From Candidatus Dormiibacterota bacterium (lineage in GTDB: Bacteria > Chloroflexota > Dormibacteria > Aeolococcales > Aeolococcaceae), in contig JAFAJR010000214.1 in assembly GCA_019236085.1 (NCBI GenBank), positions 1 to 15,781 of the forward strand: a stretch of DNA of 15,781 nt, read 5' to 3'. Position numbers and translations under genes: made by a program. A model generated the notes under the pieces. The model was not told the origin of the DNA. It saw only the letters and a program-made list of their open reading frames with translations, and searched no databases. Shown piece by piece: positions 6,239 through 13,311 of this stretch (within the stretch, counting starts at the first letter, position 1; each line of letters starts with the position of its first letter).

Positions 6239-7678
6239 ATGACGCTCCGCACGGCGCCGGACCAGGACATCGTCGTCGTCGGCGCAACCGGCGACCTGGC
6301 GCAGAAGAAGCTGATCCCGGCGCTGTACAACCTGCACACCGAGCACCTGATCCCCAACCACGGCAACATCGTCGGGGTCGCGCCGATGGACTGGACGCGC
6401 GAGCACTTCATCGACCACGCGCGCGACTCCGTGAAGCAGTTCTCCCGGACCGGCATCAACGAGGAGCGCTTCGAAGCGTTCGCGAAACACCTCCAGTTCG
6501 TGCCCCTGGGGGCGGACTCCGACCTGAAGCCGCTGCACGCTGCATTGACCAAGCAGCGCAGGCTCATCTACCTGGCAGTGCCGCCGTCGGCGTTCACGCC
6601 TCTGCTCGAGGCGGTGCGCGCCGCCGACCTGGCGCGCGGCACATCGATCGTCATCGAGAAGCCGTTCGGCCACGACCTCAAATCGGCGCGGCAGCTCAAC
6701 CGCACGCTGCACTCGGTGGTGCCCGAGGAACGCGTGTACCGCATCGACCACTACATGGGCAAGGAGACGGTGCAGAACCTTCTCGTGTTCCGCTTCGGCA
6801 ACTCGTTGTGGGAACGCGTCTGGTCGCGCGACGCCATATCGCGTGTCGAGATCACCGTCGCCGAGGACATCGGCGTGGAGGAACGCGGCCCGCTGTACGA
6901 GGAGATCGGGGCCATCCGTGACATCGTGCAGAACCATCTCTTCCAGGTGCTGTCGCTGGTGTGCATGGAGCCGCCGGTGTCGTTCGACGCAGAGGCGCTG
7001 CGCAACGAGAAGGTGAAGGTGCTGCGCTCGCTGCACACGGTGGACCCGCACTCTGTGGTGCGCGGCCAGTACGCAGCGGGCACCGTGGGCGCCGAGAAGG
7101 TCCGCGCCTACCGCGACGAGCCGGGCGTGTCGAAGGAGTCCACAACAGAGACGTTCGCTGCCATGCGCCTGCATGTCGAATCCTGGCGCTGGTCGGGTGT
7201 GCCCTTTTTGCTGCGCACCGGCAAACGGCTGCCGGTACGCGACACGCGCGTCGTTGTGAGCTTTCACGACGCACCGCTGCATCTGTTCCGCGAGGTGGGC
7301 ATGCACGCCATGCACAGCAACCGGCTGGTCATTCGCATCCAACCGAACGAGGGCATCTCCCTGCGCTTCTCTGCCAAGGAGCCGGGGCCAGACGTTCGCG
7401 TGCAACCCGTCGACATGGACTTCAGCTACGGCGACTCCTTCAAGACGTCGCCACCGGAGGCATATGAGCGGCTGCTGCACGACGCACTGGGCGGCGATCA
7501 CCTGCTCTTCATCCGCGAGGACGAGGTGGAGGCCGGCTGGGCAGCCATCAGCAAGCTGCTAGAGGAGCCGCCACCCATCTGCTTCTACGCGGCCGGTACC
7601 TGGGGTCCGGAGGAGGCAGCACGCATCGCAGCGCCCGGACGCTGGCACGACCCGGACGACCCGGACGCGGACACGTGA
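6239..7678 (+). CDS. zwf: Glucose-6-phosphate 1-dehydrogenase
   Basis: Zwf oxidises glucose 6-phosphate to 6-phosphogluconolactone with NADP+ (or NAD+), the entry step of the oxidative pentose phosphate pathway. The 479 residues are within the family range. The N-terminal nucleotide-binding loop is VVVGATGDLAQKKLIPALY (GATGDLA at 15-21). The active-site signature RIDHYMGKE spans 168-176, with His171 and Lys175. Later family motifs include GPLYEEIGAIRDIVQNHLFQ, PFLLRTGKRLP, RIQPNEGISL and the closing DEVEAGW region. ATG 6239 lies 6 nt after the upstream stop with only a weak GGGCGG before it. The stop overlaps the GTG of the glucokinase by 4 nt, which couples the two steps glucose to G6P to lactone. 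Neither opcA, pgl nor gnd is next to it. Confidence 0.97.
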   Translation: MTLRTAPDQDIVVVGATGDLAQKKLIPALYNLHTEHLIPNHGNIVGVAPMDWTREHFIDHARDSVKQFSRTGINEERFEAFAKHLQFVPLGADSDLKPLHAALTKQRRLIYLAVPPSAFTPLLEAVRAADLARGTSIVIEKPFGHDLKSARQLNRTLHSVVPEERVYRIDHYMGKETVQNLLVFRFGNSLWERVWSRDAISRVEITVAEDIGVEERGPLYEEIGAIRDIVQNHLFQVLSLVCMEPPVSFDAEALRNEKVKVLRSLHTVDPHSVVRGQYAAGTVGAEKVRAYRDEPGVSKESTTETFAAMRLHVESWRWSGVPFLLRTGKRLPVRDTRVVVSFHDAPLHLFREVGMHAMHSNRLVIRIQPNEGISLRFSAKEPGPDVRVQPVDMDFSYGDSFKTSPPEAYERLLHDALGGDHLLFIREDEVEAGWAAISKLLEEPPPICFYAAGTWGPEEAARIAAPGRWHDPDDPDADT

Positions 7679-8613
7679 GCGCGCCGCTGGTCGGGGTCGA
7701 CCTCGGTGGCACCAACATCAGGGCGGCCTGCGCCACCGGCCCCACCACCCACGGGCCGATCACCTGGAGAAGCACCCCGGCGGCCAACGGCCCGGAGGCT
7801 GTGATCGACGCGGTGGCCGACTGCATCAGGGAAGCCAGCGGCGGTCAGACCCCGGCCGGGGTGGCGATCGGGATCCCCGGGCCGCTCGACCCCGGCACCG
7901 GCGTGGTGCACGCCGCGCCGCACCTCGCCGGCTGGACCGAGGTGCCCGCTCGCGATCTGCTGAGCGCCCGCACCGGCAGCCCGGTCGCAGTGCGCAATGA
8001 CGCCAGCATGGCCGGCTTCGCCGAGTGGAAGGCAGGGGCCGGCGCCGGGGCCAGGCACTTCATCTTCATCACCGCCAGCACGGGCATCGGCGGCGCGCTG
8101 GTGCTGGACGGCATCCCGCATGACGGCATCGGCTCGGCCGGGGAGGTGGGCCACATGCCCATCGATCCGCAGGGCCCGCCCTGCTTGCAGGGCCACCCCG
8201 GCTGCCTGGAGGGCACGGCGTCAGGCACCGCCATCGCGGCCGCGGCAAAGCGGGCGCTGGCGGCCGGCAGGGAGTCGTCACTGCGTGACCTTCCCGCCGA
8301 CGAGCTCACTGCCAAAGATGTCGAGAACGCTGCCAACGACGGCGATGCGCTGGCCATCGAGTTGTTCGCCGGCGCGGGCCGAGCCCTGGGCCGCGCGGTC
8401 GGCGGGCTCATCAACCTGCTCGCGCCCGAGGTGATCGTGATCGGCGGCGGCCTGATCAACGCCGGGGATCTGCTCTTCGCGCCGCTGCGGGCTGCGGTCC
8501 CGGAAATGGCCTTCGCCTACCCGCTGTCCAAGTGCCGCATCGTCCCGGCCGCGCTGGGCACCGACGCCGGGCTCGTGGGCGCCATCGCCTGGGCGGTGCA
8601 CACCTTCGGCTGA
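7675..8613 (+). CDS. glk: ROK-family glucokinase
   Basis: The protein phosphorylates glucose, or a related hexose, with a nucleotide or polyphosphate donor in the cytosol. Its 312 residues show the ROK layout: phosphate loop VGVDLGGTNIRAA at the N-terminus, GIPGPLDPGTG, the catalytic Asp109 in VRNDAS, STGIGGALVLDG, and GEVGHM with Glu157 and His160. The ROK zinc motif CxCGxxGCxE is altered. It reads CLQGHPGCLE, with Cys170 and Cys177 kept but Gln172 at the middle cysteine. The start is GTG 7675, overlapping the zwf stop by 4 nt, so translation is probably coupled. Sharing an operon with zwf makes glucose the likeliest substrate. ROK proteins also include fructokinases, N-acetylhexosamine kinases and repressors; the lack of an N-terminal helix-turn-helix rules out the repressor type. 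Confidence 0.88.
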   Translation: MSAPLVGVDLGGTNIRAACATGPTTHGPITWRSTPAANGPEAVIDAVADCIREASGGQTPAGVAIGIPGPLDPGTGVVHAAPHLAGWTEVPARDLLSARTGSPVAVRNDASMAGFAEWKAGAGAGARHFIFITASTGIGGALVLDGIPHDGIGSAGEVGHMPIDPQGPPCLQGHPGCLEGTASGTAIAAAAKRALAAGRESSLRDLPADELTAKDVENAANDGDALAIELFAGAGRALGRAVGGLINLLAPEVIVIGGGLINAGDLLFAPLRAAVPEMAFAYPLSKCRIVPAALGTDAGLVGAIAWAVHTFG

Positions 8614-8629
8614 TCGGCCTTCACACAAA

Positions 8630-8657
8630 GGCCTCATGCAAAGTGCATGATGTGGCC
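8630..8657. repeat. Inverted repeat downstream of the glucokinase gene
   Basis: TCATGCA-AAG-TGCATGA (8634-8650) is a perfect 7-bp dyad. An outer GGCC/GGCC pair (8630-8633, 8654-8657) extends it across a 3-nt bulge. There is no T-run after it. It may be a stem-loop at the 3' end of the zwf-glk message or an operator; the sequence does not tell which. Confidence 0.4.
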
Positions 8658-8728
8658 AACTTCGACGTGTACACCAAGCACCAATCCCCCGCTTCCAGTC
8701 CGCGGGCGGCGTTTCGGTCACACAACTC

Positions 8729-8752
8729 ACTCAGGCCCCCGCCCTGAGTTTT
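8729..8752 (+). terminator. Candidate intrinsic terminator of the zwf-glk operon
   Basis: ACTCAGG and CCTGAGT pair perfectly around a 7-nt C-rich loop and are followed by TTTT (8749-8752). The T-run is short but is the only one in this gap. The hairpin lies 115 nt after the glucokinase stop and upstream of the satP leader. It could alternatively be an attenuator-like element in a longer satP leader. Confidence 0.5.
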
Positions 8753-8779
8753 CGCACCCTCTGTCGACAACGGTGTAGT
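8751..8779 (+). promoter_or_regulatory. Possible satP-acs promoter
   Basis: TTCGCA (8751-8756) and TGTAGT (8774-8779) each match the sigma-70 type consensus at four of six positions, with 17-nt spacing. They would initiate near 8786, leaving a leader of about 40 nt. This is a weak call, made because the gap must hold a promoter for the transporter operon. Confidence 0.22.
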
Positions 8780-8786
8780 TCAGCGT

Positions 8787-8806
8787 GCCGTGACACGGAT
8801 CACGGC
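8787..8806. promoter_or_regulatory. 20-bp dyad with CRP-like core upstream of satP
   Basis: GCCGTGA-N6-TCACGGC is a perfect dyad with 7-bp arms. The inner GTGA-N6-TCAC is the core recognised by CRP/FNR-family regulators; actinobacterial CRP sites often follow this spacing. It ends 7 nt before the satP Shine-Dalgarno sequence. If the weak promoter at 8751-8779 is real, the site is at about +10, which would favour repression over activation. The same bases can fold in RNA as a 7-bp stem with a 6-nt loop. Confidence 0.5.
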
Positions 8807-8813
8807 GGGATGT

Positions 8814-8819
8814 AGGAGG
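8814..8819 (+). promoter_or_regulatory. Strong satP ribosome binding site
   Basis: AGGAGG lies 6 nt before the ATG at 8826, the best Shine-Dalgarno match in the window, and fixes this start. Confidence 0.85.
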
Positions 8820-8825
8820 TAAGGC

Positions 8826-9503
8826 ATGACACAAATGGTGGAACCTAGATCCGCGGTGCCGCCGGCTCCGGGACCGGGACCGGCGCCGCTGCCGGTGGCT
8901 GACCCGGCGCCCCTGGGCCTCGCCGCGTTCGCACTGACCACGTTCGTGCTGAGCGTGCACAACGTGGGCTGGGCGCCGGACATCATCTGGGTCGGACTGG
9001 CGCTCTTCTACGGCGGGCTGGTGCAGCTGCTCGCCGGCATGCAGGAATTCAAGAACCGCAACGTCTTCGGCGCCACCGCGTTCTCGACGTACGGCGGCTT
9101 CTGGCTCAGCCTCGGCATCTACGTGGTGTTGATCTTCGCCGTACCCGCACTGTTGAAGGGGGCCGCGGGATCGACAGGCAACGGCATTGACGACGGCGTG
9201 GGCTGGTTCCTTCTGGCATTCGCCATCTTCAACACCTACATGCTCTTCTGGAGCACCCGCGTCAGCAAGGCTGTGTTTCTCGTGTTCCTCACGCTGGAGA
9301 TCACCGCGATCATCCTGTTCATCGGCGGCTTCCAGCACCAGGGCCCTGTGCCACCGGCGACCACCGGCTTCACCTGGGTGAACCTCGGCGGCCTGCTGGG
9401 CATCCTGACCGCGCTCACCGCGTGGTACGCGTCGGCTGCCGGAGTCGTGAACGGCCAGGCAGGGCGGGTGATCCTGCCCACGGGAGCCCCGTTCTGGAAA
9501 TAG
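8826..9503 (+). CDS. satP: Acetate/succinate uptake transporter, AceTr (GPR1/FUN34/YaaH) family
   Basis: AceTr proteins move acetate, and in some cases succinate, across the cytoplasmic membrane. The 225-residue protein has a Pro/Ala-rich cytoplasmic N-terminus of about 25 residues, then DPAPLGLAAFALTTFVLS, matching the family signature NPAPLGL with Asp26 in place of the usual Asn. FGATAFSTYGGFWLS (81-95) is the second conserved block. Six hydrophobic segments span about 29-46, 53-70, 88-112, 126-142, 148-167 and 178-205, the normal number. ATG 8826 follows a strong AGGAGG. acs follows 45 nt later, so uptake and activation of acetate are encoded together. The CRP-like dyad upstream suggests control by carbon status. 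Substrate preference between acetate and other short acids cannot be told from sequence. Confidence 0.93.
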   Translation: MTQMVEPRSAVPPAPGPGPAPLPVADPAPLGLAAFALTTFVLSVHNVGWAPDIIWVGLALFYGGLVQLLAGMQEFKNRNVFGATAFSTYGGFWLSLGIYVVLIFAVPALLKGAAGSTGNGIDDGVGWFLLAFAIFNTYMLFWSTRVSKAVFLVFLTLEITAIILFIGGFQHQGPVPPATTGFTWVNLGGLLGILTALTAWYASAAGVVNGQAGRVILPTGAPFWK

Positions 9504-9536
9504 GCATAGCATTGGGCGCATAGGGCGAACGGCTCG

Positions 9537-9541
9537 GGAGG
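9537..9541 (+). promoter_or_regulatory. acs ribosome binding site
   Basis: GGAGG, within GGGAGGT, lies 7 nt before the ATG at 9549 and supports that start. The gap before it (9504-9536) holds the direct repeat GCATAG (9503-9508, 9518-9523) and no obvious terminator, fitting co-transcription with satP. Confidence 0.75.
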
Positions 9542-9548
9542 TCCGGCA

Positions 9549-11525
9549 ATGAGCACAGATGTGACGACGGCACAGAACATCGACACGCTGTTCCTCGAAC
9601 AGCGTCGCTACCCGCCGCCTCCCGAGTTCGCCGCCCAGGCGAACGCACAACCGGACATTTACGACACCGACCTGGAGACGTTCTGGGCGCGAGAGGCTCG
9701 CGCCCGGCTCTCCTGGTTCAAGGACTTCGACACAGTCCTGGAATGGAAGCCGCCGTATGCCAAGTGGTTCCTCGGCGGCAAGCTCAACATCGCCTACAAC
9801 TGCGTCGACCGGCACGTCGAGCAGGGACGCGGCGACAAGGTCGCGTACTTCTGGGAAGGCGAGCCGGAGGACGACCGCAAGGAGATCACGTTCGCGCAGC
9901 TGCAGCGCGACGTGGTGCGCTTCGCCAACGTCCTCAAGGCACTCGGCGTCAAGAAGGGCACGCCGGTCGGCATCTACATGGGCATGATCCCGGAGCTGCC
10001 GGTGGCGATGCTCGCCTGCACTCGCATCGGCGCGCCGTTCACTGTGGTGTTCGGTGGTTTCAGCGCCGACTCGCTGTCAGGCCGGCTCAACGACATGGAG
10101 TGCGAGCTGCTGATCACCCAGGACGAAGGCTGGCGACGCGGCAACCGTGTGTCCCTGAAGGCCACTGCCGACGCCGCCATGGCACAAGCGCCGACGGTGA
10201 AGAGCGCGCTCGTGGTGCGCCGCACGGGCGGCAACGTCGCGTGGGAGGACAACCGCGACCACTGGTATCACAACCACGCCGGCGAGGTTTCGGACGACCC
10301 CGCCAGCTGTCCCTGCGAGGCGATGGATTCCGAGGACCTGCTGTACCTCCTGTACACGAGCGGCACCACTGCGAAGCCCAAGGGCATCGTGCATACCACT
10401 GCGGGGTATCTCACAGGTGTGTCGACCACGCACCACTACATCTTCGACGTCAAGCCTGACTCCGTGTACCGGTGCGCCGCTGACATCGGCTGGGTAACAG
10501 GACACAGCTACATCGTGTTCGGACCGCTGTGCAACGGCACCACCGGGGTCATCTACGAGGGCACGCCGGACTTCCCGGACAAGGACCGCTGGTGGAGCAT
10601 CATCGAGCGCTACAAGGTCGACATCCTGTACTGCGCACCGACCGCCATCCGTACCCACATGAAATGGGGACCGGAGTACGCGGAGCGGCACGACCTCAGC
10701 TCGCTGCGCCTGCTGGGCACCGTGGGCGAGCCCATCAACCCGGAGGCGTGGATCTGGTACCGCGACCACGTCGGCGGCGGACGCACGCCGGTGGTGGACA
10801 CGTGGTGGCAGACCGAGACCGGGGCGATCATGATCACGCCGCTGCCGGGTATCACCACGCTGAAGCCGGGCTCGGCCACCAAGCCATTTCCCACTATCGA
10901 TCCCGTCGTGCTGGACGAGCAGGGCAACGAGGTGCCCGCGGGGCAGGGCGGCTACCTGGCCATCCGCAAGCCGTGGCCGTCGATGTTGCGCGGCATCCAC
11001 AAGGCCCACGACAGGTACGTGGAGACGTACTGGAGCAAGTACAAGGACATGTACTTCGTGGGCGACGGCGCCCGAGTGGACGAGGACGGTGACTACTGGC
11101 TGCTGGGCCGCGTCGACGACGTGATGAACGTGTCGGCGCACCGCATCTCCACCATCGAGGTGGAGTCGGCGCTGGTCGACCATCCCAAGGTAGCCGAGGC
11201 AGCCGTCTGCGGGCGCAGCGACCCGCAGACCGGCCAGGCGATCGTGGCCTTCGTCACCCTCAAGGGTGGCGACCCGGGTTCGCCGGCCATGGCCCGCGAG
11301 CTGCGCGACCACGTCGGCAAGCGCATCGGCAAGATCGCCTCACCGGCGAACATCGTGTTCACGCCGGAACTGCCCAAAACTCGCTCGGGCAAGATCATGC
11401 GCCGCCTGCTGCGCGACGTCGCGGAGAACCGCCCGCTCGGCGACACCACGACGCTCGCGGACGCCGCGGTGGTCGACGAGATCTCTCGCCGGGCGAAGGA
11501 GGATTCGGGCAAGGACGAGGGGTGA
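9549..11525 (+). CDS. acs: Acetyl-coenzyme A synthetase (AMP-forming)
   Basis: Acs converts acetate, ATP and CoA to acetyl-CoA, AMP and pyrophosphate through an acetyl-adenylate. The 658 residues match the usual length of about 650. Visible motifs, in order, are the ACAS N-terminal domain (about 30-95), the P-loop-like TSGTTAKPKGIVH (270-282), GWVTGHSYIVFGPL, WWQTETGAIMITPLPG (from Trp419), the hinge and CoA region DDVMNVSAHRISTIEVESAL, and PKTRSGKIMRRLLR. The last contains Lys615, equivalent to the lysine acetylated to switch Acs off in other bacteria. The P-loop carries Ala275 where the family normally has Gly. The gene lies between satP and mmsA and overlaps mmsA by 4 nt. It is a high-affinity acetate-scavenging enzyme, and the transporter context agrees. 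No acetyltransferase or deacetylase gene is in the window. Confidence 0.97.
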   Translation: MSTDVTTAQNIDTLFLEQRRYPPPPEFAAQANAQPDIYDTDLETFWAREARARLSWFKDFDTVLEWKPPYAKWFLGGKLNIAYNCVDRHVEQGRGDKVAYFWEGEPEDDRKEITFAQLQRDVVRFANVLKALGVKKGTPVGIYMGMIPELPVAMLACTRIGAPFTVVFGGFSADSLSGRLNDMECELLITQDEGWRRGNRVSLKATADAAMAQAPTVKSALVVRRTGGNVAWEDNRDHWYHNHAGEVSDDPASCPCEAMDSEDLLYLLYTSGTTAKPKGIVHTTAGYLTGVSTTHHYIFDVKPDSVYRCAADIGWVTGHSYIVFGPLCNGTTGVIYEGTPDFPDKDRWWSIIERYKVDILYCAPTAIRTHMKWGPEYAERHDLSSLRLLGTVGEPINPEAWIWYRDHVGGGRTPVVDTWWQTETGAIMITPLPGITTLKPGSATKPFPTIDPVVLDEQGNEVPAGQGGYLAIRKPWPSMLRGIHKAHDRYVETYWSKYKDMYFVGDGARVDEDGDYWLLGRVDDVMNVSAHRISTIEVESALVDHPKVAEAAVCGRSDPQTGQAIVAFVTLKGGDPGSPAMARELRDHVGKRIGKIASPANIVFTPELPKTRSGKIMRRLLRDVAENRPLGDTTTLADAAVVDEISRRAKEDSGKDEG

Positions 11526-12949
11526 TCTGCAACCTCGTCGGGGGCCGGTGGCAGGCTGCGGCCACCGGTGAGACCCTGGACGTCTTCGACCCGGCCACCG
11601 GCGAGGTCATCGATCGCGTGCCCCTGTCGCCCGCCGCGGATGTCGCGGCGGCTGTGGATGCGGCAGCCACCGCTTTCGTCACCTGGTCGCGCACGCCGCT
11701 CATGGAGCGGGTGCGACTCATGTTCCGCTTTCGCGAGCTTCTCGAAGCACACCGGGACGAGCTCGCCGCGCTGATCACCCGGCACCACGGCAAGACGCTT
11801 GACGAGTCGCGCGGCGAGGTGCGCCGCGGCATCGAGGTGGTGGACTTCGCCTGCGGCGCGCCCACGCTGCTGCAGGGCCGCACCCTGCGCGATGTGTCGA
11901 CGGATCTCGACCAGGATCTGTATCGCTACCCGGTGGGAGTGTGCGCCGGCATACCACCATTCAACTTCCCGGTGATGATCCCGCTGTGGATGTTTCCGCT
12001 TGCCGTGGTGGCGGGCAACACCTTCGTGCTCAAGCCGTCGGAGCGAACGCCGCTCGGCGCGACGCGTCTGGCCGAGCTGTTCTGCGACTCGGGGTTTCCC
12101 GACGGCGTGCTCAACGTCGTTCACGGTGGCAGGGACGCGGTCGATGCGCTGCTCGTGCATCCAACCGTGGGTGCTGTGTCGTTCGTCGGTTCAGAGCCGG
12201 TGGCGCGACACGTCTACAGCACCGCGGCGTCAGGTGGCAAGCGGGTGCAAGCACTGGGCGGGGCGAAGAACCACCTCGTCGTTATGCCGGACGCCGACTT
12301 CGACACGGCGGCGCCGTCGATCCTCAACTCCGCGTTCGGCAACGCCGGCGAGCGATGTCTTGCCGGGAGCGTCGCGGTGCTCGTCGGCGCCGCCGGCGAT
12401 GCGGTGACGCCGCTGGTCGACCTCGCCGCAAAGCTCACGGTTGGCCCGGGCGATCAAGACGGAGTCGATGTCGGTCCGCTGATCCGCCGCGAGCACCGCG
12501 ACCGCGTTGCCGCGTACGTCGGCGACGGCGAGCGTGACGGCGCCGACGTCTTGCTCGACGGTCGCTCGCACATGTCCCGCGACGGCTTCTTCCTCGGACC
12601 CACCGTGCTCGACGGCGTCAAGGACGGCATGGCCGTCGCGCGCGAGGAGATCTTCGGCCCTGTGCTGTCGATGTCCCGGGCGGCGACACTCGACGACGCG
12701 ATCGAACAGGCAAACCGTTCGGCGCTGGGCAACATGGCGGTGATCTTCACCACCTCCGGCCGCGCCGCGCGGCGCTTTCGCGAAGAGGTGCAGGCCGGCA
12801 TGGTGGGGGTGAACGTGCCCATTGCGCAGCCGTTCGCGTTCTTCCCCTTCTCGGGCTGGAAGCGTTCCTTCTACGGCGACCTGCACGTGCACGGCAGTGA
12901 CGGCGTCGATTTCTACACGCGCAAGAAGATGGTGGTGTCGCGCTGGTGA
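11522..12949 (+). CDS. mmsA: Methylmalonate-semialdehyde dehydrogenase (CoA-acylating)
   Basis: MmsA/IolA oxidises methylmalonate semialdehyde to propionyl-CoA, or malonate semialdehyde to acetyl-CoA, with NAD+ and CoA, in valine, inositol or beta-alanine breakdown. The 475 residues follow the aldehyde dehydrogenase fold. They include PPFNFPVMIPLWMFP with Asn148, FVLKPSERTPL, VSFVGSEPVARHVY, the family-diagnostic QALGGAKNHLVVMPDAD, and NAGERCLAG with catalytic Cys279. The C-terminal FFPFSGWKRSFYGDLHVHGSDGV distinguishes MmsA from other aldehyde dehydrogenases. Start GTG 11522 overlaps the acs stop by 4 nt, so the two enzymes are probably translated together. The usual partner mmsB (3-hydroxyisobutyrate dehydrogenase) and inositol genes are absent nearby. 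The physiological aldehyde is therefore open. Confidence 0.93.
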   Translation: MICNLVGGRWQAAATGETLDVFDPATGEVIDRVPLSPAADVAAAVDAAATAFVTWSRTPLMERVRLMFRFRELLEAHRDELAALITRHHGKTLDESRGEVRRGIEVVDFACGAPTLLQGRTLRDVSTDLDQDLYRYPVGVCAGIPPFNFPVMIPLWMFPLAVVAGNTFVLKPSERTPLGATRLAELFCDSGFPDGVLNVVHGGRDAVDALLVHPTVGAVSFVGSEPVARHVYSTAASGGKRVQALGGAKNHLVVMPDADFDTAAPSILNSAFGNAGERCLAGSVAVLVGAAGDAVTPLVDLAAKLTVGPGDQDGVDVGPLIRREHRDRVAAYVGDGERDGADVLLDGRSHMSRDGFFLGPTVLDGVKDGMAVAREEIFGPVLSMSRAATLDDAIEQANRSALGNMAVIFTTSGRAARRFREEVQAGMVGVNVPIAQPFAFFPFSGWKRSFYGDLHVHGSDGVDFYTRKKMVVSRW

Positions 12950-12950
12950 G

Positions 12951-12963
12951 CTGAGGCGCTCAG
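12951..12963. repeat. Small hairpin between convergent mmsA and SHOCT genes
   Basis: CTGAG-GCG-CTCAG is a perfect 5-bp dyad filling the 10-nt gap between the two stop codons and overlapping the end of the minus-strand gene. It may end transcripts from both sides, but there is no T-run on either strand. Confidence 0.3.
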
Positions 12964-13274
12964 ACGGGAGGGGTGCCGGGAGCGGTCGGTCCGGGTCCTG
13001 TGGTGCCGGGACCGAACGGCGGCATGCCGGGATGACCCAGCAGGTCGGCGCGGCGCTGCAGGTACTCGTCGCGTGTGACCTCGCCGCGTGCATAGCGAAG
13101 GTCGAGCTCGGCCAGCGCCTGCTGCGGACCGAACCCGTACGGCGGAGGAGGCATGCGATGCTGGGCGTGCGAGGTCCAGCGCACCGCGAGGACGATGAGC
13201 ACGATCGCGCCGGCGACTAGAGCCACCATGAAGAGCAACCAGAAGCCCAGAACCCACGCATGACCCACAAACAT
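12960..13274 (-). CDS. Small membrane protein with SHOCT domain
   Basis: This 104-residue protein has one transmembrane helix (about 7-32) and then a short basic linker and a Pro-rich stretch (MPPPPYGFGP). A SHOCT-type helical motif (about 51-80) follows, with the pattern ALAELDLRYARGEVTRDEYLQRRADL. The last 25 residues are Pro/Gly/Thr-rich and disordered. SHOCT domains occur at protein termini and are thought to mediate oligomerisation; the precise function is unknown. ATG 13274 is 37 nt downstream of the Ig-like gene on the same strand, so it may be the last gene of the CopD cluster. A TACAGT box (13291-13286 on the minus strand) ends 11 nt before the ATG, and there is no Shine-Dalgarno sequence, so a separate near-leaderless promoter is possible. 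Confidence 0.85.
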   Translation of the reverse strand: MFVGHAWVLGFWLLFMVALVAGAIVLIVLAVRWTSHAQHRMPPPPYGFGPQQALAELDLRYARGEVTRDEYLQRRADLLGHPGMPPFGPGTTGPGPTAPGTPPV

Positions 13275-13311
13275 CAGTGACGCCTACTGTACGCGTTACC
13301 CGGTGCCGAGT

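Noticed and set aside
5696..7501. A 601-codon minus-strand open frame antisense to the membrane gene and zwf
   Set aside because: Zwf motifs are intact on the plus strand. The antisense translation is His/Arg/Val-rich without membrane segments or motifs.
10077..11312. A 411-codon minus-strand open frame antisense to acs
   Set aside because: It mirrors the acs codon pattern; no family features, and acs is unmistakable on the other strand.
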